From Ferranicluibacter rubi (GTDB lineage: Bacteria; Pseudomonadota; Alphaproteobacteria; Rhizobiales; Rhizobiaceae): a DNA stretch of 64,000 bases. This document shows positions 1-7,595 of the stretch, in pieces. The position numbers and the translations under genes are program-made. How positions within the stretch are numbered: the stretch's first letter is position 1; each line of letters begins with the position of its first letter. The stretch is from NCBI RefSeq assembly GCF_011603255.1, contig NZ_JAANCM010000010.1:1-64000 (forward strand), given 5' to 3'. The notes beneath the pieces are model-generated. The model did no database searches and was not told the DNA's origin. It saw nothing but the letters and a program-made list of their open reading frames with translations.

Positions 1-284
1 TGACGAAGCGTGCCCAGATGAGGCGGCTGTGACCCAACACCATCGAGAACAACCAGACGATCCTTGGCGTCATTGGCTCGTCGGTGAAAACGACATGGAA
101 CTGGGCGAAATCGACTTGGGCCTGTTCCCCTGGCGGTGTCTCGAAGCGAACTTCGAAACCTGGATTTGCCGGAGGTCGCACGTCACGAAGGAAGTCCGTG
201 ACGGCGGTGTAACCGCCGGCATAACCTCGATCCCGGAGTTCTCGGAGCAACCGACTGCCAGTGAGGCCGGGATAGGTCTTCACC
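1..284 (-). pseudogene. istA: IstA transposase, integrase-core part (disconnected)
   Basis: Minus-strand translation from about 290 down to 1 reads as the start of the IS21 IstA integrase catalytic region: TYPGLTGSRLLRELRDRGY, then FLRDVRP, then QAQVDFAQFHVVF, where the Asp of QVDF is the expected first catalytic acidic residue, then a segment ending in GHSRLIWARF. It is continuous with the N-terminal piece at 1611-1820 once the IS256 insertion and a 7-bp target duplication (CTTCACC, 278-284 and 1611-1617) are removed. It has no start codon of its own and runs off the left edge, so the IS256 insertion has inactivated this copy. Confidence 0.85.
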
Positions 285-316
285 GGGAGTGTCAGGAATT
301 TCGAGTACGGGCGTGC
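285..316 (+). repeat. Left terminal inverted repeat of the IS256 element
   Basis: Begins GGGAGTGTCAGGAATTTC and pairs with 1579-1610 at 31 of 32 positions. Confidence 0.9.
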
Positions 317-341
317 ATAATGGGTACGAAGGAGATCACCC

Positions 342-1562
342 ATGGCACGACGGAAAGAGCCTGTTATTTCGGATAGCATTCTGGACCAATTATTGGCCGG
401 TTCTGATGCGAAGACAGCTTTCGAGAGCAACGGGCTTCTCGATCAGTTGAAGAAAGCCCTGGCGGAACGGGCTTTGAACGCAGAGATGGATCATCATCTC
501 TCTGGCGAAGCGACTGCCGGCAACAGCCGCAATGGCTACGGCCGCAAGACGGTACTGACGGATAGCGGCTCGCTTGAGCTTTCCATCCCGCGCGACCGGC
601 AGTCGAGTTTCGATCCTCAATTGCTGGCCAAATACCAGCGGCGCTTTCCGGGCTTCGACGAGAAGATCGTCTCGATGTATGCGCGTGGAATGAGCACGCG
701 CGAGATCGTCGGGCATATCCAGGAGCTTTACGGCATCGACGTGTCGCCCGACCTGATCTCGGCTGTCACCGATGCCGTGCTGGACGAAGTTGCGACGTGG
801 CAGGCTCGGCCCCTGGAGCCGGTCTATCCGCTGGTGTTCTTTGATGCGTTGCGCGTCAAAATCAGGGATGAAGGCCATGTTCGCAACAAGGCGGTGCATA
901 TTGCGCTTGGCGTGCGCGGGGATGGTACGAAGGAGATTCTCGGTCTCTGGATCGAAACCAACGAGGGTGCCAAGTTCTGGCTGCGGGTGATGAACGAGCT
1001 GAAGAACCGCGGCGTCGAGGACATTCTGATCGCCGTCGTTGACGGTTTGAAGGGCTTTCCAGAGGCCATCAATGCCGTCTTCGCAGAAACGACGGTGCAG
1101 ACGTGCATTGTTCACCTGCTGCGAAATTCGCTGGATTTTGCCTCGTGGAAAGACCGCAAGGACCTGGCCCGAGAGCTGAAATCGATTTACGGCGCCATTG
1201 ACGATAAGGCGGCGGAGACAGCCTTGACGACGTTCGAGGGTGGCTTCTGGGGCCGGAAATTCCCGGCCGTCGCCCAGATTTGGCGGCGCGCCTGGCAGGA
1301 GGTCATCCCCTTCTTTGCCTTTCCCAAGGACGTGCGCCGGATCATCTACACCACGAACGCCATCGAAGCCTTGAATTCCAAGCTGCGTCGCGCTGTGCGG
1401 GCAAGAGGTCATTTCCCGAGCGACGACGCGGCGACCAAACTGCTCTACCTCGTCTTGAACAGCTCCGAGAAAGAGTGGAAGATGCCGCCGAGAGAATGGG
1501 CGATGGCAAAATCGCAATTCTCAATTCTGTTTGCGGACCGCTTTCAGGCCGCAAGGGCGTAG
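342..1562 (+). CDS. IS256-family transposase (mutator type)
   Basis: 406-aa DDE transposase that excises and inserts the surrounding IS. The length is normal for the family (about 400 aa). Visible hallmarks are the N-terminal region rich in the family pattern around LAERALNAEMDHHL, the catalytic-region segments VFFDALRVKIRDEG and IAVVDGLKGFPEAI, and the C-terminal YTTNAIEALNSKLRR, which contains the conserved Glu. The start at 342 is supported by an AAGGAG Shine-Dalgarno at 328-333. A long open frame on the opposite strand (390-1517) is a compositional shadow. Confidence 0.95.
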   Translation: MARRKEPVISDSILDQLLAGSDAKTAFESNGLLDQLKKALAERALNAEMDHHLSGEATAGNSRNGYGRKTVLTDSGSLELSIPRDRQSSFDPQLLAKYQRRFPGFDEKIVSMYARGMSTREIVGHIQELYGIDVSPDLISAVTDAVLDEVATWQARPLEPVYPLVFFDALRVKIRDEGHVRNKAVHIALGVRGDGTKEILGLWIETNEGAKFWLRVMNELKNRGVEDILIAVVDGLKGFPEAINAVFAETTVQTCIVHLLRNSLDFASWKDRKDLARELKSIYGAIDDKAAETALTTFEGGFWGRKFPAVAQIWRRAWQEVIPFFAFPKDVRRIIYTTNAIEALNSKLRRAVRARGHFPSDDAATKLLYLVLNSSEKEWKMPPREWAMAKSQFSILFADRFQAARA

Positions 1563-1578
1563 ACGCGAATGTTCAACC

Positions 1579-1610
1579 GCACGCCCGTACACGAAATTCC
1601 TGACACTCCC
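1579..1610 (-). repeat. Right terminal inverted repeat of the IS256 element
   Basis: Reverse complement of 285-316 with one mismatch; followed directly by the target duplicate CTTCACC. Confidence 0.9.
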
Positions 1611-1820
1611 CTTCACCCGCTCCCGCAGGTATGAAGCAAACGGATCGATAACCGTCGCGCGAGGCTTTCTCGGTCCATAAGCCGGGACTTCGAGGCCCCG
1701 CTCTATGTATTTGCGCACCGTCTTGCGATCGATGCCGGTTTCTCTGGAAATAGCTGACACTGTCAGGCCCTGCTGATGCAGATCCAAGATCATGATCGTC
1801 TCCCTCAGCTTGATCACCAA
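1611..1820 (-). pseudogene. istA: IstA transposase, N-terminal HTH part (disconnected)
   Basis: About 70 codons encoding the IstA N-terminus: VIKLRETIMILDLHQQGL followed by the helix-turn-helix TVSAISRETGIDRKTVRKYI and then LRERVK, where the IS256 element enters. A TTG at 1820 or GTG at 1817 is the probable start, because a strong Shine-Dalgarno (GGAAGGGGG, 1823-1831) lies just upstream. An in-frame ATG at 1838 is possible but less well placed. The remainder of the protein is at 1-284. Confidence 0.85.
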
Positions 1821-1862
1821 TATCCCCCTTCCGACCATCGGAAGGAGTATTGACGATGACGC

Positions 1863-1902
1863 GCCGCTGGTCTTCCGGGGCGCGCCCCGGAAGACCAGCG
1901 GC
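1863..1902. repeat. 40-bp perfect palindrome
   Basis: Positions 1863-1882 are the exact reverse complement of 1883-1902, with no loop (centre GGGGCGCGCCCC). It lies between the IS21 terminus and the istA start. It may be a regulatory or transposition-related site of the element; it has no trailing T run, so it is not an obvious terminator. Confidence 0.85.
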
Positions 1903-1965
1903 CGCAGCACCTGGGGAAGATTCAAACGGCACTATTGGGGAGTATTGCTCCGGTACTGACACCGC

Positions 1966-2364
1966 TTAGCGCGCCTCACTCGACCTGCCCTTCTGTCCGC
2001 TTTGAGCTTCGGCCTTGCGACCTCGCGTACTCGGTCGCGGAGGAATTGTCTTGCCGTATTCCTCCCACCAAACGGTTAGCGCCGCCATGGTCGGGCCAAG
2101 TCCCAACGCCTTCTGCGTCATTTCGTATTCGACACGCGGGGGGACTTCGGCAAAGACCGTCCTTGAGACCAGGCCGTCCGCTTCAAGCTCTCGGAGCTGC
2201 GCCGATAGCATATGCTGCGTGATCCCGGGTATCGCTTTTCGCAACTCGCCGAAACGATAGACCCGCTGATGCAGCAGCCACATTATTTCCAGTTTCCATT
2301 TCCCGGAGAGCATCGCAAATGCGCGGCGCATCTCGTCTTGCATCGTGAAATCGCTTTCGGCCAT
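1966..2364 (-). CDS. HxlR-family transcriptional regulator
   Basis: 132-aa winged-helix DNA-binding protein of the HxlR family (PF01638 type), which commonly controls neighbouring redox, quinone or aldehyde detoxification genes. The core is visible: FAMLSGKWKLEIMWLLHQ, RFGELRKAIPGITQHMLSAQLRELEADGLVSR, then the wing residues VEYEMTQKALGL. The C-terminal tail is basic and low-complexity. No cysteine is present, so a thiol-switch mechanism as in HypR-type members is unlikely. It is divergent from the DoxX-SDR-SDR-MAPEG-VOC set and is probably its regulator. An imperfect inverted repeat at 2385-2406 is a candidate operator. The stop codon is 5 bp from the IS21 end. Confidence 0.9.
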   Translation of the reverse strand: MAESDFTMQDEMRRAFAMLSGKWKLEIMWLLHQRVYRFGELRKAIPGITQHMLSAQLRELEADGLVSRTVFAEVPPRVEYEMTQKALGLGPTMAALTVWWEEYGKTIPPRPSTRGRKAEAQSGQKGRSSEAR

Positions 2365-2384
2365 TAGTCTGCTTTTCCATACTT

Positions 2385-2406
2385 AGTGCGATTAATTCAT
2401 CGTACT
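2385..2406. promoter_or_regulatory. Candidate HxlR operator (inverted repeat)
   Basis: AGTGCGAT, 6-bp spacer, ATCGTACT: arms match at 7 of 8 positions. It sits 20 bp upstream of hxlR, in the divergent intergenic region shared with the DoxX-like gene. Role inferred from position and symmetry. Confidence 0.5.
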
Positions 2407-2530
2407 TGCGCTTTTTCATCTTAGTTGTCAGATACGTACAAGCTCAGCGCCATGGGTGCAATACCTCATCCGAATAGCGCAAATATAAACGATCAATCTC
2501 GTCGAGACACTCGACGGGGAAGGATAAGTC

Positions 2531-2929
2531 ATGGCTACAGTCTACACCTACTGGATCAGTACGGCGCTTTTGTCGTTGCTGTATCTCTCATCCGCCGCGC
2601 TCTATGTGGCGAAAAGAGATTATGTCGAAAAGGCCCAAGCCGACCTTGGCTATCTGGCGACGTACCTCGTACCATTCATGATTGTCGTAAAAATCTTGGG
2701 GCCGCTCGCGATCCTGACGCGGTTCAACGTGCCGCTGAGCGATCTCGCCTATACCGGCATTTTTTATCACCTGATTCTTTCGGGCATGGCGCATCTCGGT
2801 GTGCGCAGCCTCAAGGGAGCAGCTCCGGCGATCATCGGACTAGCGCTCCTGGCCGCATCTTTCACGACGCAAAACTACGCTCGCGACGTCTCGTCGCCCT
2901 ATGCGCTGCAGACGGCCGCGCAGCAATAA
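2531..2929 (+). CDS. DoxX-like integral membrane protein
   Basis: 132-aa protein with four hydrophobic segments (roughly residues 7-27, 43-62, 72-92 and 98-115), the size and topology of the DoxX-like family (small membrane proteins often found with oxidoreductases). It starts MATVYTYWISTALL and has no cleavable signal. It is the first gene of a same-strand series running to 5569, in the order DoxX-like, SDR, SDR, MAPEG and VOC. That context suggests a role in redox or electrophile handling at the membrane, but no specific substrate can be read from the sequence. Confidence 0.75.
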   Translation: MATVYTYWISTALLSLLYLSSAALYVAKRDYVEKAQADLGYLATYLVPFMIVVKILGPLAILTRFNVPLSDLAYTGIFYHLILSGMAHLGVRSLKGAAPAIIGLALLAASFTTQNYARDVSSPYALQTAAQQ

Positions 2930-2951
2930 TTCCGAAACAATGGAGATCACT

Positions 2952-3689
2952 ATGAAAAGACTTGAAGGCAAGGTTGCCATCATCGCCGGCGCCGGTCGCG
3001 GTATCGGCCGCGCCACCGCCAAACTCTTCGCAGCGGAAGGCGCCAAGGTTGCGGTTCTGTCGCTCACGCCTGCCAACATTGAGGCGGTTGTTAAGGACAT
3101 AGAAGCAGCTGGCGGCACTGCGATCGGCGTCGTTTGCGACGTGAGCGATGCAGACCAGATCACAGCAGCTGTGAACAAGGTCGTGACGGCATATGGTCGG
3201 ATCGACATTCTGGTGAACACCGCCTTCGATCCCTCCGTTGCCCTCTCCTCCGTCTCGGATCTGTCGGTTGAGGGTTTGCAACGAAACTTCGACATGGGAC
3301 CGATCGCCTATCTGCGCTTGATGCAGGCCGCTCACCCCTACCTCAAGGCCAGTGGCGCCGGCCGCATCATCAATCTTGGTTCCGCCGGCGGTCTTCTCGG
3401 AATGGTCGGTTACGCACCCTACGGAATGGCAAAAGAAGCGGTTCGTGCCCTCACCCGCGTCGCCGCTCGTGAATGGGGTTCGGACGGGATCACCGTCAAT
3501 AACGTCATGCCGATCGCCGACACATTCGGCAGTGACCGCCCGCCGTTGCCCAACGTTTTTGACCGCAATGGCTCACCGGAGGACGATATCGCACCGGTCA
3601 TTCTGTTCCTCGCCAGCAAAGAGGCACAGTTCATCACCGGATCGAGCCTCGTGCCCGACGGTGGCATGACGATCGACGCCGCGCGCTGA
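2952..3689 (+). CDS. Short-chain dehydrogenase/reductase (SDR) 1
   Basis: 245-aa NAD(P)-dependent oxidoreductase of the classical SDR family. The cofactor glycine motif is AGAGRGIG (residues about 11-18), with Ala in place of the usual first Thr. The NNAG position reads NTAF, and the catalytic Ser-Tyr-Lys are in GSAGG and YGMAK. The C-terminal ITGSSLVPDGG motif is typical. The start at 2952 follows GGAGATCACT; an earlier in-frame ATG at 2901 falls inside the upstream gene. It is closely similar to the next gene over the whole length, so the two are tandem duplicates. Substrate unknown. Confidence 0.9.
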   Translation: MKRLEGKVAIIAGAGRGIGRATAKLFAAEGAKVAVLSLTPANIEAVVKDIEAAGGTAIGVVCDVSDADQITAAVNKVVTAYGRIDILVNTAFDPSVALSSVSDLSVEGLQRNFDMGPIAYLRLMQAAHPYLKASGAGRIINLGSAGGLLGMVGYAPYGMAKEAVRALTRVAAREWGSDGITVNNVMPIADTFGSDRPPLPNVFDRNGSPEDDIAPVILFLASKEAQFITGSSLVPDGGMTIDAAR

Positions 3690-3730
3690 ATCCAGACGCA
3701 GGACATTCAATGCATTTAATGGAGAACAAC

Positions 3731-4477
3731 ATGGGCCGTCTCTACGGAAAAGTCGCCATTATCACCGGCGCAGGGCGCGGTATTGGTCGCGCGACTGCAA
3801 AATTGTTTGCGGCTGAGGGCGCGAAAGTTGCGGTATTGTCGCTGACTCCCGCCAATGTCGAAGCCGTCGTGGCTGAAATCGAGGCCGCAGGTGGAACCGC
3901 GCTGGGCATCGCCACGGATGTCAGCAATCCCGATCAGCTCAAGGCTGCAATCGACACAGTCGCCACGACCTGGGGCGGTATCGACATCCTGGTGAATAAC
4001 GCGTTTGACCCCTCGGCTGTACAATCGTCTGTCCTGGAGCTGTCGGTCGAGCAGTTGCAGCGCAATTTCGATACCGCACCGATCGCGTTTTTGCGAACAA
4101 TGCAGGCGGCATACCCGTATCTTAAGGCAAGCGGGCATGGCCGGATTATCAACTTCGCTTCCATGGCGGGCGTAATCGGTCTTCCACCCTATGCCCCCTA
4201 CAACATGGCAAAAGAGGCCGTGCGGGCACTTACGCGCGTCGCAGCGCGTGAATGGGGCGCTGACAGAATTACAGTGAACAACGTGCTGCCTGTAGCGGAC
4301 ACTTGGGGTGCGGAAGCTGCGAATGCGCCCGCTCCTCAAAATGCGCTTGCTCGCTATGGATCCCCTGAAGACGACATCGCGCCAGTCGTCCTGTTCCTCG
4401 CCAGCGAAGATGCGCGTTTTATCACCGGCTCTAGCCTGATGGCCGATGGAGGAATGATCATCGACAGCGGGCGTTGA
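3731..4477 (+). CDS. Short-chain dehydrogenase/reductase (SDR) 2, tandem paralogue
   Basis: 248-aa classical SDR. It has the canonical cofactor motif TGAGRGIG, NNAF at the NNAG position, a catalytic Ser in FASMAG, and Tyr/Lys in YNMAK. Whole stretches are identical to the upstream SDR (for example KLFAAEGAKVAVLSLTPAN and AKEAVRALTRVAAREWG), so it arose by duplication. SDR 1 differs at cofactor-site positions, which suggests divergence in cofactor or activity. Start chosen at 3731 because GGAGAACAAC precedes it; the ATG at 3710 is less well placed. Same operon as its neighbours. Confidence 0.9.
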   Translation: MGRLYGKVAIITGAGRGIGRATAKLFAAEGAKVAVLSLTPANVEAVVAEIEAAGGTALGIATDVSNPDQLKAAIDTVATTWGGIDILVNNAFDPSAVQSSVLELSVEQLQRNFDTAPIAFLRTMQAAYPYLKASGHGRIINFASMAGVIGLPPYAPYNMAKEAVRALTRVAAREWGADRITVNNVLPVADTWGAEAANAPAPQNALARYGSPEDDIAPVVLFLASEDARFITGSSLMADGGMIIDSGR

Positions 4478-4529
4478 ACCGCCGCTCGCCGGCTCGAAAA
4501 CCATTCGTCATCTCGAAGGATAAGACAAC

Positions 4530-4910
4530 ATGCTTCCCATCACCTCATTATTTGCTGCGGGCTTCGCCGTCGCTCTCGTCGCTCTGTCGTTTCCGATCTC
4601 GCTTCGCCGATTGAAAGTTGGTGATATGATTGGAAGCAGTTCGGATGAGCAGTTGCAACGGCGCATTCGAGCCCAGGGGAATTTTATCGAATACGTGCCG
4701 CTTGGTATCCTCGTGCTGAGCCTCGTCGAGGCCCAGGCCGCGCCATTCTGGATCGTCATCGCGATCGGCACAGCTTTGGCTACCGGGCGTGCTTTGCATG
4801 CAGTGGGTATGTTTTCAGCATCGGGACCGATCCGCGGTTTCGGTATGATTTTCACCTATCTGGCTTTGTTGCTCGCCGCCGGCTGGCTTATCGCAAACGT
4901 CATCTTCTGA
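4530..4910 (+). CDS. MAPEG-family membrane protein
   Basis: 126-aa protein with four predicted membrane segments. It carries MAPEG (membrane-associated proteins in eicosanoid and glutathione metabolism) landmarks: RRIRAQGNFIEYVPLGIL in the first half and GRALHAVGM in the third segment. Bacterial members are often glutathione-transferase or peroxidase-like. Placement behind two SDRs and ahead of a VOC protein suggests a detoxification series. Function beyond family assignment is inferred. Confidence 0.88.
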   Translation: MLPITSLFAAGFAVALVALSFPISLRRLKVGDMIGSSSDEQLQRRIRAQGNFIEYVPLGILVLSLVEAQAAPFWIVIAIGTALATGRALHAVGMFSASGPIRGFGMIFTYLALLLAAGWLIANVIF

Positions 4911-4942
4911 GATCTGAGGCAGGGCAAGGTGAAGCTAAGCGA

Positions 4943-5569
4943 ATGACCCTCAACAACGAAACAATTGTGCATCCGCGATTACACCATCTTGGTTTAACTA
5001 CAGGATCAACCAACCCGATGGTTGAATGGTATAGGACAGTGTTAGGCATGTCCGTCGTACATCAGACATCCTCTGCCGCCGGCAAACATTCGGATGAGGC
5101 AATCAAGACGACCTGGGTTAGTAACGATGAGGCTAATCATCGTTTGGCCTTCGTCGAACTGCCCGGGCTACAAAGCGATCCCATCCGCAGTCGCCGCTCA
5201 CGTGTTCAACATTTTGCGTTTGAGTATCGCGCACTGGAGGAGCTGTTGGGCACCTACCAACGTTTGCGCGGCCTCGGCATCCTGCCGGTACTGTGCGCCG
5301 ATCAGGGGGCTCAGACCGCTTTTTACTACAAGGATCCGGATCAGAATATCGTTGAGGTCGATGTCGACAATTTCGGCAATCCATGGACATCGTCTGAGTA
5401 TATCCGCACCTCCCCCGAGTTTGCGAGCAATCCTCTTGGCGTTTTCGTCGACCCGGACAAAATGATCGCTGCACATGACCGAGGGGCTACAGCGTGGGAA
5501 ATTCATGTCCTGGCACGGTCTGGTGAGTTCGTGCCGGACAAGCCGTATAGTTTACAGGTTTTCATGTAA
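4943..5569 (+). CDS. VOC-superfamily (glyoxalase / extradiol dioxygenase-like) protein
   Basis: 208-aa protein of the vicinal-oxygen-chelate fold. The first beta-alpha-beta unit starts HPRLHHLGLTTGSTNPMVEW. The second contains RVQHFAFEY and the strand YYKDPDQNIVEVDVDN. His in HHLGL, His in QHFAF and Glu in NIVEVD are the expected metal ligands. The length and the C-terminal extension resemble one-domain ring-cleavage dioxygenase-like proteins more than glyoxalase I. Last gene of the SDR-MAPEG set. Substrate unknown. Confidence 0.82.
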   Translation: MTLNNETIVHPRLHHLGLTTGSTNPMVEWYRTVLGMSVVHQTSSAAGKHSDEAIKTTWVSNDEANHRLAFVELPGLQSDPIRSRRSRVQHFAFEYRALEELLGTYQRLRGLGILPVLCADQGAQTAFYYKDPDQNIVEVDVDNFGNPWTSSEYIRTSPEFASNPLGVFVDPDKMIAAHDRGATAWEIHVLARSGEFVPDKPYSLQVFM

Positions 5570-5854
5570 GACGGAGGAGTTGGGAGAGAGGCTGATCGTC
5601 CTTCGAGTACAGTACTAAAGACCTGGTGGCACCTAGACCTTTCAATACCGGATCTCGCTGGCAGGTGGGGGCATGGAGCTGATCTACTTCCCTGCCATTA
5701 TAGCCGACTGAAACGCATAGACCGTGCGTGAGCACACGATCCGGATCGGTAGGGACCGGGCGGTCAGATCGTGCCGAGAGGATAGCCAGCTCGACATTCA
5801 TCTGCCAGACGAGCGCGCTATAGGCGCGCGCCCGTCATTCAACTAACCCGCTGT
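5570..5854. other. Intergenic stretch without a convincing gene
   Basis: A minus-strand open frame (5562-5801) has no recognisable domain. Nothing else stands out apart from a short GC-rich self-complementary run near 5813-5832. Confidence 0.5.
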
Positions 5855-6070
5855 TTAGTCGAGTCTGTAGGCGATGACGGAATCGCCCGGCGTCGTGCCG
5901 AGCGAGCCGTGGCCGCCGGCGGCAACGACGATATATTGCTTGCCGTCCTTGCCGCGAAAGGTCATCGGCGTTGCCTGGCCACCGGCCGGGAGCGCCATTT
6001 TCCACAATACCTCACCGCTCTGCATATCGTAGCCGCGGATGGAGTCGTCGAGGGCTGCCGCTGTGAAGGC
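5855..6070 (-). pseudogene. gcd: C-terminal fragment of a PQQ-dependent glucose dehydrogenase
   Basis: Minus-strand codons give AFTAAALDDSIRGYDMQSG, then LWKMALPAGGQATPMTF, then GKQYIVVAAGGHGSLGT and a terminal VIAYRLD. These are the last propeller blade and C-terminus of membrane quinoprotein glucose dehydrogenase. Only about 70 of the roughly 800 residues remain, with a natural stop at 5855. No upstream part is found, so this is a relic left by a deletion or rearrangement. The enzyme oxidises glucose in the periplasm; this copy cannot. Confidence 0.85.
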
Positions 6071-6367
6071 ACGCCGCCGGCACGGGGGTTCGAACATCAA
6101 CTACCTCGAGCGCAACTATAGAAATTTCACTCTGGTCGAGGTCGAGCGCCTCTCCTACAGCAGCCGCTGGACAGTCCAGTCCGAGCGCGTTCAGGCTTTT
6201 GCTGCGAACAACAGTCGCAGACAATGACGCTGGCTTGATCAAGGTGAATGAATATCTGAGCAGCGTCCGGAATTCAGGCGACCTGCAAAAATGGAACACC
6301 GCCGCGAGAAATGGCACTGTCGTCGAGCCTGCAAAAACTGAATGACGATCAGCACTGTTCTGAAGCT

Positions 6368-7591
6368 TTAAGCGGGCAGGCTCGGCGGCTTGTTCCTCAG
6401 GCATTCGGCCAATCGATTGGCCGCAGCAATTGAGAGAGTCCACCCTAACGAGCCATGCCCGCAATTTAAGAACAATCCCTTGATCCTGCTTTCTCCGATC
6501 AGAGGCTGGCTGTTGGGCGTTACCGGTCGCCATCCGGTCCAAGCGTTGAGCTCTGCCTGAAAATCCCCTGCCGAGGGAAATGCCTCCTTGGCAGTCTGTA
6601 ACATCGACTGAAAACGCGCCTCGCGGAATTCGCTGTTATTTCCGATATCGGCGATCCCAGCGATACGCAGCTTATCTCCCAGCCGGCAAAAGACAATCTT
6701 TCGGGCAGTATCGGTGATGCTGGCAGTCGGGGCATTCAGACCGGCGGGGATTGTCGTCGAATACCCCTGCACTGGCCAGATCGGCAGGTGGGCACCAACG
6801 GTTCTTGCGATGTCCACAGCGCCAGTGCCAAGTGCGAGGACGACATTTTCACAAGCAAAGTCGCCCGCATCGGTGACAACCGCGTCAATCCGCCCTCGCC
6901 GCTTCTTTAGTCGTTCCACCTTCGTCTCGAACCGGAACTTTACACCATGCTCGACTTCGAGCAGGCGTTGCAGATTCTCGCAGAAGAGCCGAGAGTTACC
7001 GACCTCATCCAGAGGTGCCCAAAGTGCACCCGCGAAACTGTGTCCGTAGTGCGCCAGAGCCGGTTCGCGTTCAATCGCCTCGCGGGGGCCCAGAACAACC
7101 TGTTGAGCACCATAGCGGTTCTTCAAGCCACAGAGCTTTTCGGCGTATCGTAGCGCCTCCGTGGTGGCGTAAAGGTTCAACTTTCCCGGCTGGCGGTAGT
7201 CGAAGGTGACCTTCTTCGAGAGTTCCGCAAAACCCTCCCGGCTTTCCATAGCTAGTTTGAGGAGATCAATCGTGTTGCGTTCGAAACGTCCGCGGGTGGC
7301 GTTGGCGAGGAATCTCATGCCCCAGATCAGGAACGCGGGCGAGGCCGACAGATCTATACGAAAGGCCGGATCACGCCCCAACAGATATTTGGGCAAGTTA
7401 GCAGCCAAGGACGGCGATGCCATTGCATCGGAATATGAGTAACTGAGTTGAGCGCCGTTGCCAAAGCTCGCGCCGCCCCCAGCCGCAGCATTGGCGGCGT
7501 CGATAACCTGAACATTGAAGCCCTCGCGAGCCAGGGCATAGGCGGACGTCATGCCAACGACGCCGGCACCCAGGACGATCACGTCACGCAT
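6368..7591 (-). CDS. dadA: FAD-dependent D-amino-acid dehydrogenase-like oxidoreductase
   Basis: 407-aa DAO-fold flavoenzyme expected to oxidise D-amino acids to imino acids and pass electrons to the respiratory chain. An N-terminal FAD motif (VLGAGVVGMTSAYALA) is followed by the DadA-type GGGASFGNGAQLSYSYSDA. The C-terminal part has TGWRPVTPNSQPLIG and LNCGHGSLGWTLS, typical of DadA. Start at 7591 is supported by GATGAGG upstream; a longer start (7606) would overlap the RidA gene. It follows the RidA gene by 4 bp, so the imine product can be hydrolysed by its neighbour. Substrate range is inferred. Confidence 0.88.
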   Translation of the reverse strand: MRDVIVLGAGVVGMTSAYALAREGFNVQVIDAANAAAGGGASFGNGAQLSYSYSDAMASPSLAANLPKYLLGRDPAFRIDLSASPAFLIWGMRFLANATRGRFERNTIDLLKLAMESREGFAELSKKVTFDYRQPGKLNLYATTEALRYAEKLCGLKNRYGAQQVVLGPREAIEREPALAHYGHSFAGALWAPLDEVGNSRLFCENLQRLLEVEHGVKFRFETKVERLKKRRGRIDAVVTDAGDFACENVVLALGTGAVDIARTVGAHLPIWPVQGYSTTIPAGLNAPTASITDTARKIVFCRLGDKLRIAGIADIGNNSEFREARFQSMLQTAKEAFPSAGDFQAELNAWTGWRPVTPNSQPLIGESRIKGLFLNCGHGSLGWTLSIAAANRLAECLRNKPPSLPA

Positions 7592-7595
7592 GGAT

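Larger units (their letters stand above)
285..1610 (+). mobile_element. Complete IS256-family insertion sequence
   Basis: A 1326-bp element bounded by 32-bp terminal inverted repeats (285-316 and 1579-1610) that differ at one position, and flanked by the 7-bp direct repeat CTTCACC (278-284 and 1611-1617). It carries one full-length transposase. Intact ends, a visible target duplication and an undamaged gene suggest a recent, possibly still active insertion. IS256 elements usually make 8-9 bp duplications, so the 7-bp figure may mean the ends are off by a base. Confidence 0.92.
1..1961 (-). mobile_element. IS21-family element, right-hand part, interrupted by IS256
   Basis: The minus strand encodes an IS21-type IstA in two pieces (1611-1820 and 1-284), separated by a complete IS256-family element. 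The outer end is placed near 1961 because the minus-strand sequence there begins TGTCAGTACCGG, a TG-starting terminus, and because the stop codon of the neighbouring hxlR lies only 5 bp further on. The motif GGAGTATTG occurs near the end and again close to istA, which fits the repeated terminal motifs of this family. The istB end lies beyond the left window edge. The exact terminus is inferred, since the other end is not visible. Confidence 0.75.

Noticed and set aside
390..1517. 375-aa open frame antisense to the IS256 transposase
   Set aside because: Compositional shadow of the transposase; no domain, no start signal.
5562..5801. 79-aa minus-strand open frame after the VOC gene
   Set aside because: No start signal or recognisable family; overlaps the VOC stop region.
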